Below, one piece after another: positions 14,882 through 24,565 of a stretch of 34,041 nt of DNA. The translations under genes were made by a program, and so were the position numbers. The stretch's first letter is position 1. Each line of letters opens with the position of its first letter. The notes below the pieces were generated by a model that was not told where the DNA came from, searched no databases, and was given only the letters and a program-made list of their open reading frames with translations. The stretch is from Oscillospiraceae bacterium (lineage in GTDB: Bacteria; Bacillota; Clostridia; Oscillospirales; Acutalibacteraceae), in NCBI GenBank assembly GCA_902791335.1, contig CADAVL010000006.1, forward strand, positions 1 through 34,041, written 5' to 3'.

Positions 14882-15508
14882 TCAACAGCAGGAAATCAGA
14901 TCGCCGCCCATGCATTCACAGCAGGAATCAGCGCACCAAAGGGTGGTACAAACATCACAGGCATTACAACCGCCGCTGCCGTTGCCGTAATTACTCTGGC
15001 GATATCCGCCGTAGCTTCCGCCAAAGCCGGAACGCTGACGCTGCAAATGATTGAGCGCCGCGCGGTATTCCTCGTTTTGCGGATCCATGCGGCAGGCGGT
15101 GGAAAAGCTTGTAAAGGCGTTGTCAAACCAGCCGCGCTTATACTGCACCGAGCCGTTTAAAAAATACCACTCTGCATCGCGCGAGGCGATCGGCACGCCG
15201 TCCAAAAGCTCCTGTGCGTCGTCGTATCTTGCGGCGCTGATCAGCTGACGAATGTCCGCATACTGCGAACTGGCGTTTTGCGACGGATTCCAGCCGCCGG
15301 AGGATGTTTTCGCGCCGTTTCGACGTTCGTTCATGATCTGGTCGTAAGCAGCATTGATCTCCTGCATTTTTTCCTGCGCCAGATCGGCCAACGGATTGTC
15401 GGAATAGGCGTCGGGATGGTATTTGCGCGCTAAGTTCCGATAGGCTGTTTTTACCTCGTCGTCCGTTGCATTTTTTGAAATGCCGAGTACCGAATAGGGA
15501 TCGCTCAT
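14882..15508 (-). CDS. J-domain (DnaJ-like) protein with TPR-like middle and Cys-rich tail
   Basis: Residues 1-65 form a clear J domain: [20 protein letters not shown], the HPD triad in [10 protein letters not shown] (about 31-33) and [13 protein letters not shown]. This should stimulate an Hsp70 ATPase. Residues ~85-155 look like two helical TPR-type repeats ([30 protein letters not shown]). A Gly/Tyr/Ser-rich stretch leads to a tail with nine cysteines in the last 28 residues, ending [10 protein letters not shown], which may bind metal or be membrane-near. It lacks the DnaJ zinc finger and client-binding domains, so it is a specialised co-chaperone. Its ATG overlaps the stop of the upstream DUF5685 gene, and it has its own AAGGAG site. 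Confidence 0.88.
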   Translation of the reverse strand: MSDPYSVLGISKNATDDEVKTAYRNLARKYHPDAYSDNPLADLAQEKMQEINAAYDQIMNERRNGAKTSSGGWNPSQNASSQYADIRQLISAARYDDAQELLDGVPIASRDAEWYFLNGSVQYKRGWFDNAFTSFSTACRMDPQNEEYRAALNHLQRQRSGFGGSYGGYRQSNYGNGSGGCNACDVCTTLWCADSCCECMGGDLISCC

Positions 15509-16371
15509 GCTTTGTTTTTCTCCTTTTTGAAAACCGACTCCTGAACCGCGGGCAGGCCGCTATACAGTATATTGTCCAGAATGCCTTTGTATTTTTTTAT
15601 ATTCAAAAGCTCATATCCCAAGGCCGCATAGTGAATGCAGCTGTTCAAAAGCGGGGTCAGCCGTTCTTTTGCATATTCCACGGGGTGCGCGTCCTTTGGA
15701 ATCTCCCCTTTGAGCGGATTGAACGCGCCGCTTTTTATATCCTTTTCAATGTCATCGCCGAGATCGCAAAGATAGATCCATTTGCCAAGGCCGTAACCCA
15801 GCTGATACAACGCGCGCTGCTCGGCGGGATTAGTTGAAATAAGCTTAAAAATTTCGCCCAAAGCGTTGGAGGTCGGGTCGGCGATCCGGTCAAGGTCACA
15901 GCAGTTTTCCCTTTCCAGCCGATCCTGCGCCACAATATAGCTTTCCACAATTTTTTGAATGTGGGGATAGGTTTTGGCGGCTTTTTTGTGCTTTGCACGA
16001 AAGTATGGCTTCAAAGCTTTATAAAAGAGCTTTTTTGCGCCGGATGAATCCTCAATATTGTCCAAAAGCTTATAGTAAACCATGACCACGGCCGCGGCAG
16101 ACGCCAGTTCCAGCTGCGGCTGACAGTTTGTGCAGTAATTGCATTTTTTCAGCGGATTAAAAGCGCAGCGTTTTTTTGAAAACGAACAGGTGCCGTCCTC
16201 CAAAGAAATGCAAAGCAGGGCTAAATAGGTAAAGTCATAGCTTAAAGTAAGCCTGGCTAAAGGGCCGTAGGTTTTGCCAAGCTGACGGCAAAGAGAGCAG
16301 TAAACCGCTTTGTAAGTTTCAAATTCCCAAACGCGCAGTTCGCTTTTCTTTGCTTTGACATAGCCAAACAC
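15505..16371 (-). CDS. DUF5685 family protein with isoprenoid-synthase-like aspartate motifs
   Basis: This 288-residue protein starts at GTG 16371, six bases after GGAGG. It fits the DUF5685 pattern: [14 protein letters not shown], then [20 protein letters not shown], a Cys-rich segment ([23 protein letters not shown]) and an otherwise helical body. Two Asp-rich motifs stand out, [10 protein letters not shown] (about 100-109) and [12 protein letters not shown] (about 206-217). They are spaced like the metal-binding motifs of trans-isoprenyl or squalene/phytoene synthases. The family function is unknown to me and enzymatic activity is only inferred. The gene is coupled to the J-domain gene by a 4-base overlap. 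A duplicated TGTATAAT upstream (about 16396-16420) may include its -10. Confidence 0.8.
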   Translation of the reverse strand: MFGYVKAKKSELRVWEFETYKAVYCSLCRQLGKTYGPLARLTLSYDFTYLALLCISLEDGTCSFSKKRCAFNPLKKCNYCTNCQPQLELASAAAVVMVYYKLLDNIEDSSGAKKLFYKALKPYFRAKHKKAAKTYPHIQKIVESYIVAQDRLERENCCDLDRIADPTSNALGEIFKLISTNPAEQRALYQLGYGLGKWIYLCDLGDDIEKDIKSGAFNPLKGEIPKDAHPVEYAKERLTPLLNSCIHYAALGYELLNIKKYKGILDNILYSGLPAVQESVFKKEKNKA

Positions 16372-16579
16372 GGTAGCCCTCCTTTATCTTTATATATTAT
16401 ACAGTGCATTATACAGGAATTTCTTGATGCGAAAGTGAATAATGTGTAAATTTTCACAGCGTGCTTTGCAGGAATGCCGTTTTTTAAGTCCGCCCACGCT
16501 TTTTCGTCCGATTTTCAATTTCCGATTGTCGTCCTTTGCGCGGGCAAAAGAGCCGGAACGTGCTTTAAGTTCGGACAAA

Positions 16580-16601
16580 GGCGCGCAGAAAGCCGCGCGC
16601 C
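16580..16601 (-). terminator. Probable terminator after uvrA
   Basis: On the minus strand GGCGCGC (16601-16595) and GCGCGCC (16586-16580) form a seven-base GC stem around an eight-base loop, followed by a short TTTG. It lies 19 bases after the uvrA stop. The T-tract is short, so termination may be incomplete. Confidence 0.5.
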
Positions 16602-16619
16602 CATCGCAAAAGCCGTAAT

Positions 16620-19460
16620 TTATAAAAGCTTTTTCAAAAACTGTCCGGTATACGACTCTTTGCAGGCCGCGACCTGCTCCGGTGTGCCGCTGACGACCAC
16701 CGTGCCGCCGCGGTCGCCGCCCTCAGGCCCTAAATCAATAATATGATCGGCCGATTTTATCACGTCCAGATTGTGTTCGATCACCACCACGGAATTGCCC
16801 GCGTCGGTCAATCGGTTTAAAACGTCCAAAAGCTTTTGAACGTCCGCGGTATGAAGGCCGGTGGTCGGCTCGTCCAAAATATAGATCGTCTTGCCCGTGG
16901 GGCGCTTGGAAAGCTCGGTTGCAAGCTTTACGCGCTGCGCCTCGCCGCCGGAAAGCGTGGTGGCCGACTGGCCGAGCTTGACGTAGCCCAAACCGACGTC
17001 GTAAAGCGTTTGCAGCCTGCGGCTGATTTTGGGAATGCTTTCAAAGAAGCTGAGTCCCTCCTCGATCGTCATTTCCAGCACGTCGTAAATGCTCTTGCCC
17101 TTATATTTGATCTCCAGGGTTTCGCGGTTGTATCTTGTGCCGCCGCAAACCTCGCAGGGCACATAAATATCGGGCAAAAAGTGCATTTCAATCTTGATAA
17201 TGCCGTCACCCTGGCAAGCCTCACAGCGGCCGCCTTTCACGTTAAAGGAAAATCTGCCCGAAGAATAGCCGCGCATTTTCGCGTCCTTCGTGGCGGCATA
17301 CAAGGCTCTGATGTCGGTGAACACACCGGTATAGGTTGCCGGATTGGAGCGCGGCGTGCGGCCGATGGGCGACTGATCAATGGCGATGACCTTATCGAGA
17401 TGCTCAATGCCGAGCATTTTTTGGTGATCGCCCCAAATTGCGCGCGCACCGTTTAATTCGTGCTCTAAGCGCTTATATAAAATTTCGTTTACAAGCGTGG
17501 ATTTGCCTGAACCGGAAACACCGGTGACGCAGCAGAACTTTCCCAGCGGAATATCCACCCTTTTGATCTTTAAATTGTGCTCTTTGGCGCCCAAAATGCT
17601 CAAAGTCTTGCCGTTGCCGCGGCGGCGCTTTTCGGGCACGGGAATTTTTCTGCGGCCGGAAAGATAATCCCCCGTGATCGACTCCTTACAGTCCATCACC
17701 TCTTTAGGCGTGCCTGCCACGATCACATTGCCGCCGTGAATGCCGGCACCGGGGCCGATATCCACGATATAATCGGCGGCGCGCATGGTGTCCTCGTCAT
17801 GCTCCACCACAATAAGGGTGTTGCCGAGGTCGCGAAGCCGCTCCATGGTTTTTAAAAGCCGCTCGTTGTCGCGCTGATGCAGACCGATGCTCGGCTCATC
17901 CAAAATATAAATCACGCCCATCAGCGACGATCCGATCTGCGTAGCCAGGCGAATACGCTGACTTTCGCCGCCGGACAGCGTACCGGCCGAGCGCGAAAGG
18001 GTGAGATAGTCAAGCCCCACGCTCTTTAAAAAGTCCAGTCTTGCGCGGATCTCTTTTACAATCGGCGCGGCGATCATTTCGTCGCGGTCGGAAAAATGAA
18101 GCGTGTCAAGATAGCAAAGGGCGTCGGCCACCGAAAGACAGCTGAATTCATAAATATTTTTCGTCCCCACCGTCACGCTGAGCGAGGCTTTATTTAAGCG
18201 TGCGCCGTGACACAAGGGACATTCCGACGCCGTCATGCAGCTTTCAATCTCCTGCCGCGCGGCATCGCTGGAGGTTTCGCGGTAGCGGCGCTCCAAATTC
18301 GGAATAACGCCCTCAAAGGTGGCGTAATACGTGCCGCCGCCCCAGTCGCTTTTTCGGGTAAATTTGATTTTTTTATCGCCCGTACCATATAAAACGGCGT
18401 GGCGCGCCTCCTCGGAAAGCGAAGAAAACGGCGCGTCGGGGTCAAAATGATATTCGCGCGCCAAGCCTTCGTAATACATGGAGGCAAAGGAGGCCAAATG
18501 CGGATTGTTCCAGGAGCCGGAGCCGTTCCAACCGCTCGCGCGGATCGCGCCCTCGGTTAACGATTTTGACGGATCGGGTACGCAAAGCTTTTCGCTGACC
18601 TTCATAAACATACCGAGACCGGAGCATTTTTCACACGCACCGAACGGATTATTAAAGGAAAACATATTCGGCTCAAGGTCGGGAATGCTCACCCCGTGCT
18701 CCGGACAGGCGTAGCTTTCGGAAAATTCCAGCTGTTCGCCGCCGATCACGTCGATATAGGTAAGGCCGCCGCTCAAAGCAGAAGCCGTTTCAAGGCTGCC
18801 TGCAAGGCGGCTTTTGATCTCGTCCTTGATCACCAAGCGATCGACCACGATCTCAATATTGTGCTTTTTGTTCTTTTCCAGAGAGATCTCCTCGGAAAGA
18901 TCGTAAATAATGCCGTCGGCGCGCACTCTGACATAGCCGGATTTTGCCGCTGATTCCAGTTCCTTGCGATGTTCGCCCTTTCGGCCGCGCACCACCGGCG
19001 CCAAAACCTGAATTTTTGTACCGGTCGGCAAAGACATAATTTTATCCACGATCTGATCCACCGTCTGACGGCGAATTTCCCGGCCGCATTCCGGGCAGTG
19101 CGGCACGCCCACGCGCGCATAAAGCAAACGCAGATAGTCATGAATCTCCGTAACGGTGCCCACGGTGGAACGCGGGTTTTTGGAGGTGGTCTTTTGGTCA
19201 ATGGAGATTGCCGGTGAAAGGCCGTCAATGCTGTCCACCTTCGGCTTTTCCATTTGACCTAAAAACATTCTTGCATAAGAAGAAAGCGATTCCACATAGC
19301 GGCGCTGACCCTCTGCATAGATCGTGTCAAACGCCAGTGAGGACTTGCCCGAACCCGAAAGGCCGGTAAAGACCACCAGCTTGTCGCGCGGAATTTTTAC
19401 CGATATATTTTTTAAATTGTGTTCTCTTGCACCTTTTACTTCAATAAAATCCTTTGGCAT
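16620..19460 (-). CDS. uvrA: Excinuclease ABC subunit A
   Basis: The 946-residue protein is the damage-recognition ATPase of nucleotide excision repair. The first Walker [20 protein letters not shown] is near residue 32. A zinc site CPECGREI lies near 110 and a second zinc module (CEACQGDG, then [11 protein letters not shown]) in the C-terminal half. ABC signatures are [14 protein letters not shown] and [14 protein letters not shown], with Walker B segments [16 protein letters not shown] and [13 protein letters not shown]. The second Walker A is [17 protein letters not shown]. The start has AGAGG seven bases upstream. It lies 148 bases after uvrB on the same strand, so a uvrBA operon is likely; I see no clear promoter in that gap. 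Confidence 0.98.
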   Translation of the reverse strand: MPKDFIEVKGAREHNLKNISVKIPRDKLVVFTGLSGSGKSSLAFDTIYAEGQRRYVESLSSYARMFLGQMEKPKVDSIDGLSPAISIDQKTTSKNPRSTVGTVTEIHDYLRLLYARVGVPHCPECGREIRRQTVDQIVDKIMSLPTGTKIQVLAPVVRGRKGEHRKELESAAKSGYVRVRADGIIYDLSEEISLEKNKKHNIEIVVDRLVIKDEIKSRLAGSLETASALSGGLTYIDVIGGEQLEFSESYACPEHGVSIPDLEPNMFSFNNPFGACEKCSGLGMFMKVSEKLCVPDPSKSLTEGAIRASGWNGSGSWNNPHLASFASMYYEGLAREYHFDPDAPFSSLSEEARHAVLYGTGDKKIKFTRKSDWGGGTYYATFEGVIPNLERRYRETSSDAARQEIESCMTASECPLCHGARLNKASLSVTVGTKNIYEFSCLSVADALCYLDTLHFSDRDEMIAAPIVKEIRARLDFLKSVGLDYLTLSRSAGTLSGGESQRIRLATQIGSSLMGVIYILDEPSIGLHQRDNERLLKTMERLRDLGNTLIVVEHDEDTMRAADYIVDIGPGAGIHGGNVIVAGTPKEVMDCKESITGDYLSGRRKIPVPEKRRRGNGKTLSILGAKEHNLKIKRVDIPLGKFCCVTGVSGSGKSTLVNEILYKRLEHELNGARAIWGDHQKMLGIEHLDKVIAIDQSPIGRTPRSNPATYTGVFTDIRALYAATKDAKMRGYSSGRFSFNVKGGRCEACQGDGIIKIEMHFLPDIYVPCEVCGGTRYNRETLEIKYKGKSIYDVLEMTIEEGLSFFESIPKISRRLQTLYDVGLGYVKLGQSATTLSGGEAQRVKLATELSKRPTGKTIYILDEPTTGLHTADVQKLLDVLNRLTDAGNSVVVIEHNLDVIKSADHIIDLGPEGGDRGGTVVVSGTPEQVAACKESYTGQFLKKLL

Positions 19461-19608
19461 TTTGAAACCTCTTTGCTCCGGTTGGAATTCTTAATACTTC
19501 TTTGTTTCAATGAATATTCTGTTTCTTTACCGCGGCTTTCAATGCTTTTGGCCGCTTTAATTTCTATTGCGACAGCCTGAGCATTGTTTGCCGCACTTCC
19601 AAAAGCCG

Positions 19609-21567
19609 CTATTTTTTGCGAAGCTTTTCAATGCGGTCTCTCAGCTTTGCCGCCTGCTCAAATTCAAGCAGCTTTGCCGCCTGCTTCATTTCGGCCGTCA
19701 GCCGTTTGATCAACAGCTCGCGCTCCTTGGGGCTTAAATATTTGGCCGGTTTCTTTTCGTCCGGTTCCTTGCGGCTGATCTCTAAAATTTCGCGAACGTC
19801 TTTTTTAATGGTTTTCGGCACAATGCCATGCGCTTCATTATACGCCATTTGTATTTCTCTGCGGCGGAAGGTTTCGCTGATCGCGCGCTCCATGGAGGGG
19901 GTCACGCTGTCGGCGTACATAATAACCTGCCCGTTGGCATTTCTTGCGGCGCGGCCGATAGTCTGAATAAGGGACGTTTCACTGCGTAAAAATCCCTCTT
20001 TGTCGGCGTCTAAGATTGCTACCAATGAAACCTCCGGAATATCCAATCCCTCGCGCAAAAGGTTAATGCCCACCAGCACGTCGAACTCGCCCAGGCGCAA
20101 ATCGCGAATGATCTCCATGCGTTCTATGGTGTCCACGTCGTAGTGCATATATCGCACCCGAATGTTCATGTTTTCCAGATAATCGGTCAGATCCTCCGCC
20201 ATTTTTTTGGTCAGTGTGGTGATCAGCACCCGTTCGCCCTTTTCGGTGCGTTCGTGAATGCAGGAAACAATATCGTCGATCTGTCCCTCCACCGGCTTTA
20301 CAATGACCTCGGGATCCAGAAGTCCCGTGGGGCGGATCACCTGTTCCACAATTCTTTGCGAATGGGTACGCTCAAACTCCTGCGGCGTTGCCGAAACAAA
20401 CACCGCGGTATTTACATGGCTGTAAAATTCGTCAAAGGTCAGCGGTCGGTTGTCAAACGACGACGGCAGACGAAAGCCGTATTCCACTAAGTTTTCCTTT
20501 CTGGCGCGGTCGCCGCCGTACATGCCACGCACCTGCGGAAGCGTTACGTGCGATTCGTCCACAAACAGCAAAAAGTCGTCGGGGAAATAATCCAGCAGTG
20601 TAAAGGGCGTACTGCCGGGCGCGCGGCCGGAAAGCACGCGGGAATAGTTTTCCACGCCTTTGCAAATGCCGATCTCCCGAAGCATTTCCACGTCGTATTC
20701 CGTGCGCTGACGAATGCGCTGCGCTTCAATCAGCTGTCCGCGCTCGGTGAAATACTTCACCCGTTCTTCCATTTCAACCAAAATATTTTTTAAGGCCTGT
20801 TCTTTTTGCTCCTCCGGCACGATATAGTGCGAGGCCGGATAGATCGCCGCGTGAGAAAGTCGGTTTTTCAGTTCCCCGGTGAGGGTGTTGATCTCCGAAA
20901 TGCGCTCGATCTCGTCGCCGAAAAACTCCACCCGAATGGCGGTGTCGCCGGAATAGGCCGGAAAAATCTCCACCACGTCGCCGCGCACGCGGAATTTATT
21001 ACGCACAAAATTAATATCGTTGCGCTCATACTGAAGCTTCACAAGCTTTGCGAGCAATTCGTCGCGGCTTTTTTCCATGCCCACACGCAGCGACAGGATC
21101 ATGTTGCGGTAATCAATCGGGTTACCAAGACTGTAAATACAGGAAACCGAGGCCACGATAATCACGTCGCGGCGCTCCGACAGCGCGCAGGTGGCGGAAT
21201 GGCGCAGCTTGTCCACCTCGTCGTTAATGGCGGAATCTTTTTCAATGTAGGTGTCGGTGCCGGGAATGTAGGCCTCCGGCTGATAATAGTCGTAATACGA
21301 TACAAAATACTCCACAGCATTTTCGGGGAAAAATTCACGGAATTCCGTGCAAAGCTGTGCGGCAAGGGTTTTATTGTGCGCCAGCACGAGCGTGGGGCGG
21401 TTGACATTTGCAATAATGTTTGCCATGGTAAAGGTTTTACCGGAGCCTGTAACGCCCAACAGCGTCTGCTCGCGGTCGCCTGCAAAAATACCCTTTGTCA
21501 GCTCGCTGATCGCCTCCGGCTGGTCGCCGGTGGGCTTGTATTCCGAATGCAAGATAAATTTGTCCAA
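19609..21567 (-). CDS. uvrB: Excinuclease ABC subunit B
   Basis: UvrB is the helicase-like DNA-loading subunit of excision repair. From TTG 21567 it has 652 residues, the usual size. It shows [15 protein letters not shown] at the start, Walker [13 protein letters not shown], the DNA-wedging beta-hairpin [20 protein letters not shown], the DESHVTLPQ box, helicase motif [11 protein letters not shown], and the C-terminal UVR motif ([20 protein letters not shown]) that binds UvrC. TTG is chosen because GGAGG lies upstream (11 bases) and the family begins here. The frame stays open 53 more codons to a GTG at 21726, but those residues do not look like UvrB. The leader of about 175 bases carries a direct repeat and the promoter a possible LexA box. 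Confidence 0.97.
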   Translation of the reverse strand: MDKFILHSEYKPTGDQPEAISELTKGIFAGDREQTLLGVTGSGKTFTMANIIANVNRPTLVLAHNKTLAAQLCTEFREFFPENAVEYFVSYYDYYQPEAYIPGTDTYIEKDSAINDEVDKLRHSATCALSERRDVIIVASVSCIYSLGNPIDYRNMILSLRVGMEKSRDELLAKLVKLQYERNDINFVRNKFRVRGDVVEIFPAYSGDTAIRVEFFGDEIERISEINTLTGELKNRLSHAAIYPASHYIVPEEQKEQALKNILVEMEERVKYFTERGQLIEAQRIRQRTEYDVEMLREIGICKGVENYSRVLSGRAPGSTPFTLLDYFPDDFLLFVDESHVTLPQVRGMYGGDRARKENLVEYGFRLPSSFDNRPLTFDEFYSHVNTAVFVSATPQEFERTHSQRIVEQVIRPTGLLDPEVIVKPVEGQIDDIVSCIHERTEKGERVLITTLTKKMAEDLTDYLENMNIRVRYMHYDVDTIERMEIIRDLRLGEFDVLVGINLLREGLDIPEVSLVAILDADKEGFLRSETSLIQTIGRAARNANGQVIMYADSVTPSMERAISETFRRREIQMAYNEAHGIVPKTIKKDVREILEISRKEPDEKKPAKYLSPKERELLIKRLTAEMKQAAKLLEFEQAAKLRDRIEKLRKK

Positions 21568-21598
21568 GCGTTTTCCGCCCTCCTTTTTTGGTGCTCCG

Positions 21599-21646
21599 CC
21601 GACTCTCTGGCAGCAATTGGGTACCGACTCCTTGACAGCAATTGGG
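21599..21646. repeat. Imperfect 25-bp tandem duplication in the uvrB leader
   Basis: Positions 21599-21621 and 21624-21646 share 20 of 23 bases, including an identical CAGCAATTGGG. The period is 25 bases. It lies in the transcribed leader, between the promoter and the TTG start. Function is not evident. Confidence 0.7.
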
Positions 21647-21722
21647 CGCTGCCTGCGTGTCGAAAGCTCGCCGCAAATTGTTTGGCAGTGTTTTCCTTTT
21701 TTGACCTCTCTGCTGCGAAAAA

Positions 21723-21734
21723 GCACAAATGTTC
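21723..21734 (-). promoter_or_regulatory. Candidate LexA (SOS) box at the uvrB transcription start
   Basis: The minus-strand sequence GAACATTTGTGC matches the Gram-positive LexA core GAAC-N4-GTTC at seven of eight fixed positions. It lies about 15 bases after the -10, where bound LexA would block initiation. uvrB is a standard LexA target in Firmicutes. One mismatch keeps this tentative. Confidence 0.4.
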
Positions 21735-21748
21735 CATACTAATAATAC

Positions 21749-21777
21749 ATTATAGCATATCCAATTATAAATGTAAA
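21749..21777 (-). promoter_or_regulatory. uvrB: Sigma-A promoter for uvrB
   Basis: On the minus strand TTTACA (21777-21772), a spacer of exactly 17 bases and TATAAT (21754-21749) match the vegetative consensus. Transcription would begin near 21742. Confidence 0.75.
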
Positions 21778-21879
21778 TAAAAGACCGAGATATTTAAAGC
21801 TGAAATGAAAGCTAAATTTAAATCCGGTAAATACGGCAACAGAGCAACTGCGCTCGGCGGCAATTGAGAATTCTGCAAG

Positions 21880-22081
21880 ATTTCGCGCCCACGGATTGCG
21901 GCGGTGAAAATCAAAGATTTCACCGCCGCAATCCGTGGGCAAGCCTTTTTCTTTTTAAATTTCAGCACCGAACCGCTGAAAAGACTGCTCATTCAGTGAA
22001 TGCCGCCGCGCACCGAAAAAGCCGCTGAAAAAGGCTTGCCCACCGCCCGAAGGGTTCCCCTTCGGGCGGTGGGCGCGAAAT
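21880..22081. repeat. Two facing hairpin units with shared outer ends and different inner stems
   Basis: Unit 1 is a perfect 23-base stem (21887-21909 with 21918-21940, loop of 8). Unit 2 is a perfect 17-base stem (22038-22054 with 22058-22074, loop of 3). The flanks are the same in opposite orientation: ATTTCGCGCCCAC starts unit 1 (21880-21892) and its complement ends unit 2 (22069-22081), while GTGGGCAAGCCTTTTTC follows unit 1 (21935-21951) and its complement precedes unit 2 (22027-22043). The inner stem sequences are unrelated. The T-rich run after each stem makes both units terminator-like, reading toward each other. It lies in the 456-base gap between the uvrB promoter and the DUF3006 gene. 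No gene is seen in the rest of that gap. Confidence 0.85.
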
Positions 22082-22234
22082 TCTTCTGACAGCCTGCAGC
22101 CGCCGAAGATAAATTCTTTTATGTACCGTTTTCGACCGCGTTTATTTTCAGCCGATCCTTAAAATTTTTATTTCTCGCCAAAACGATCGTGCAAACGCTA
22201 AAATTCCGTTACCCTTTGCCGTTTTTGCCGAAAA

Positions 22235-22444
22235 TCACCGACCAAACAAATTCCTTTGCCGCTCGATCATTTTTCTGCGCCGCCGCGTGGTCTCTTCTTT
22301 TGAAATTTCGTAGCGCTCGCCGTTTTCAATTAAAACGTCGCCTTCTCTCGGCGTGCCGTCGATTTTTTGAAGCGGAATATTTTTGTGTCCGCCGTCCAGC
22401 TCGCAAACGGCAAAATCTCCCTCAAATCGGTCAATAATCAGCAT
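22235..22444 (-). CDS. DUF3006 domain protein
   Basis: The 69-residue protein has the short beta-rich DUF3006 pattern, MLIIDRFEGDFAVCEL, then IPLQKIDGTPREGDVLIE and GERYEISKEET, followed by a basic RRRRKMIERQRNLF tail. Members are small and found in Firmicutes, often near secreted hydrolases; no activity is established. GAGGAG lies six bases before the ATG, a strong site for a small protein. It lies 163 bases after the YgiQ gene end. That gap holds a repeated GAAAGGCC-TAAA motif of unknown meaning. Confidence 0.8.
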   Translation of the reverse strand: MLIIDRFEGDFAVCELDGGHKNIPLQKIDGTPREGDVLIENGERYEISKEETTRRRRKMIERQRNLFGR

Positions 22445-22607
22445 TGTTTTCTCCTCTTTTCGGCGCCGATCGGCTTTTGACAGCCAGTTTTACGGCCTTT
22501 CAAAATCGTTTAAGGCCTTTCGGAACCATCTCAGCCCCTTTTATCAGCAAAAAAATGCACCGTCATTTTTCAAAAGCGCTCAGCACAGAACGTAAAATAT
22601 CTATTTT

Positions 22608-24563
22608 TTACCTGCGCTTTGGCTCCCACTTGCCGCCCAGGCGCGATTTCGGACGTCCGTTGGATCTTCCGTTTTTACCGCGACCTCCGTTTTGTCGGCA
22701 GACACCGTTCTTTCCGCCGTTTCTGCCGCCCTTTCCGCTGTTTTTACCGTTTGTTTTCCGAAAATCGCCGCGCGTGTCCGCTACCGTTCCCGGAATTAAG
22801 CAGTTGGGGCCGGAACCGATCAGATCCTGCCGACCGGCCTTGATCAGCGCCTCTCTTACGATTGCGCGATTCTGCGGCCGGAAATACTGCAAAAGCGCAC
22901 GCTGCATTTGCTTTTCGTGCGCGGTCTTTGGTGTAAACACCGGCTTCATGGTGTGCGGATCCAGCCCCGTGTAATACATCGCAGTGGAAAGCGTGCCCGG
23001 CGTGGGGTAAAAATCCTGCACCTGTTCGGGACGCATTTTTTCATGCTTCAAAAAGAGCGCCAGCTCCACCGCGTCCCTTAAGGTACTTCCGGGGTGGCTC
23101 GACATTAAATAAGGCACCAAATACTGCTCTTTACCAATGCTTTTGGTGTATTTATAAAACTCGTTGGCAAACCGTTTGTATACCTCAATATGCGGTTTGC
23201 CCATACGATCCAGCACCGCAGCGCTGCAATGCTCCGGCGCCACCTTCAGCTGACCGCTGACATGGTATTTCACTAACTCGTGGAAGAAATCGCGGGATTC
23301 GTCCTCCATTAAATAGTCAAAACGCACGCCCGAACGGATAAACACCTTTTTGATTTTCGGCAAGGCGCGCACCTGCCTTAGCATTTCCACGTATTCACGG
23401 TGATCCACCTGCAAATTTTTGCAAGGGGTGGGTGCAAGACATTTTTTACCCTTGCAAAGGCCGCTTTTCTGCTGTTTTTCGCAAGAGGGCAACCGAAAGT
23501 TTGCCGTAGGGCCGCCTACATCGTGAATATAGCCCTTAAAATGCGGATTGCGGGTGAGCATTTCAGCCTCGCGCAAAACGGACGCGGTACTGCGAACGGT
23601 GACCTGCCGCCCCTGATGAAACGCAATGGAGCAGAAATTGCAGGCGCCGAAGCAGCCGCGGTTGTGCGTAATGGAAAACTCCACCTCTTCGATAGCCGGA
23701 ACGCCGCCCATGCTTTCATAAATCGGGTGATAATACCGCTCGTAAGGCAGCTCGTAAACCGCGTCCATTTCGGTGGTATCAAGCGGCGGCATCGGCGGAT
23801 TCTGTACCAAATATCGTTTGCCGTGCGGCTGAATCAATCGCTTGCCGCGCACGGCGTCCTGTTCGTCGTATTCAATGCGGCAGGCCTCGGCATATTTTTC
23901 TTTTGAGTCGCGGCAGATTTCAAACGACGGCAGTGTAAGCCCCTTGATACCGGCCGGATTTTCCGTAAAATAACAAACGCCGGGCAGCTCGCGCAAAACC
24001 TCCCTCAGGTTTCCGTCTTTGATCGCGTCGGCAATCTTCACCGTTTGTCGCTCGCCCATGCCAAAGATCAGCGCGTCGGCCATACAGTCACTCAGCACCG
24101 ACGGAAACACCCGATCTGCCCAGTAGTCATAGTGTGCAAACCGTCGCAAAGAGGCCTCCAGTCCGCCCACAATAATGGGAATATCCCGAAAAATTTCCCG
24201 AAGCTTTTTGCAGTAAACCGTTAAGCATCGGTCAGGGCGCAGCCCCATTTTGTGCCCGGGGGAGTAAGCGTCCTGCGAACGCGGCTTTTTGGCCACGGTG
24301 TAGTGCGCCACCATGGAGTCAATATTTCCGGCATTGACCATAAAGCCGTATTTCGGCGTGCCAAGCTTTAAAAAATCCGTGTCGGTCCGCCAGTTTGGCT
24401 GTGCAATAATGCCAACCTTATAGCCGGCATTTTCCAGCACGCGCGATATAATGGCCGTGCCGAAAGTGGGGTGATCCACATACGCGTCGCCCGTGATAAA
24501 GATAAAATCGCACTGCGTCCAGCCTCTGGCACTCATATCCTCTTTTGAGATCGGTAAAAACAT
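22608..24563 (-). CDS. YgiQ family radical SAM protein
   Basis: The protein has about 651 residues. The N-terminal domain (GWTQCDFIFITGDAYVDHPT, then RVLENAGYKVGIIAQPNW) resembles a cobalamin-like/UPF0313 N-domain. The radical SAM core follows with the cluster motif CFGACNFCSI (CX3CX2C) near residue 300. YLVPYLMSSHPGST and the long C-terminal PEQVQDFYPTPGT are also family-typical, and the last ~45 residues are a Gly/Asn/Lys/Arg-rich basic tail. YgiQ substrates are unknown. A TTG at 24569 overlaps the ftsK stop, but ATG 24563, giving MFLPISKED, is preferred. Neither has a good ribosome site, suggesting translational coupling with ftsK. Confidence 0.93.
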   Translation of the reverse strand: MFLPISKEDMSARGWTQCDFIFITGDAYVDHPTFGTAIISRVLENAGYKVGIIAQPNWRTDTDFLKLGTPKYGFMVNAGNIDSMVAHYTVAKKPRSQDAYSPGHKMGLRPDRCLTVYCKKLREIFRDIPIIVGGLEASLRRFAHYDYWADRVFPSVLSDCMADALIFGMGERQTVKIADAIKDGNLREVLRELPGVCYFTENPAGIKGLTLPSFEICRDSKEKYAEACRIEYDEQDAVRGKRLIQPHGKRYLVQNPPMPPLDTTEMDAVYELPYERYYHPIYESMGGVPAIEEVEFSITHNRGCFGACNFCSIAFHQGRQVTVRSTASVLREAEMLTRNPHFKGYIHDVGGPTANFRLPSCEKQQKSGLCKGKKCLAPTPCKNLQVDHREYVEMLRQVRALPKIKKVFIRSGVRFDYLMEDESRDFFHELVKYHVSGQLKVAPEHCSAAVLDRMGKPHIEVYKRFANEFYKYTKSIGKEQYLVPYLMSSHPGSTLRDAVELALFLKHEKMRPEQVQDFYPTPGTLSTAMYYTGLDPHTMKPVFTPKTAHEKQMQRALLQYFRPQNRAIVREALIKAGRQDLIGSGPNCLIPGTVADTRGDFRKTNGKNSGKGGRNGGKNGVCRQNGGRGKNGRSNGRPKSRLGGKWEPKRR

Positions 24564-24565
24564 AA

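Noticed and set aside
16836..17456. Plus-strand open frame of 206 codons opposite uvrA
   Set aside because: It is an antisense shadow of the UvrA coding sequence.
20806..21780. Long plus-strand open frame (324 codons) opposite uvrB
   Set aside because: It lies antisense to the highly conserved uvrB, whose codon bias creates the open frame. No ribosome site or family motif is present.
21880..22081. Composite inverted repeat considered as a classical MITE or IS remnant
   Set aside because: No target-site duplication or transposase fragment is visible and both halves are independent palindromes. It is reported instead as facing hairpin units.
22490..22521. Repeated GGCCTTT motif before the DUF3006 gene
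   Set aside because: Only two short copies are present, within the range of chance in this composition.
22445..22607. GGGGCTGAGATGG, similar to part of a TPP riboswitch, upstream of the DUF3006 gene
   Set aside because: Only the CTGAGA fragment is present. The ACCTGATCTGG partner is missing and DUF3006 is not a thiamine gene.
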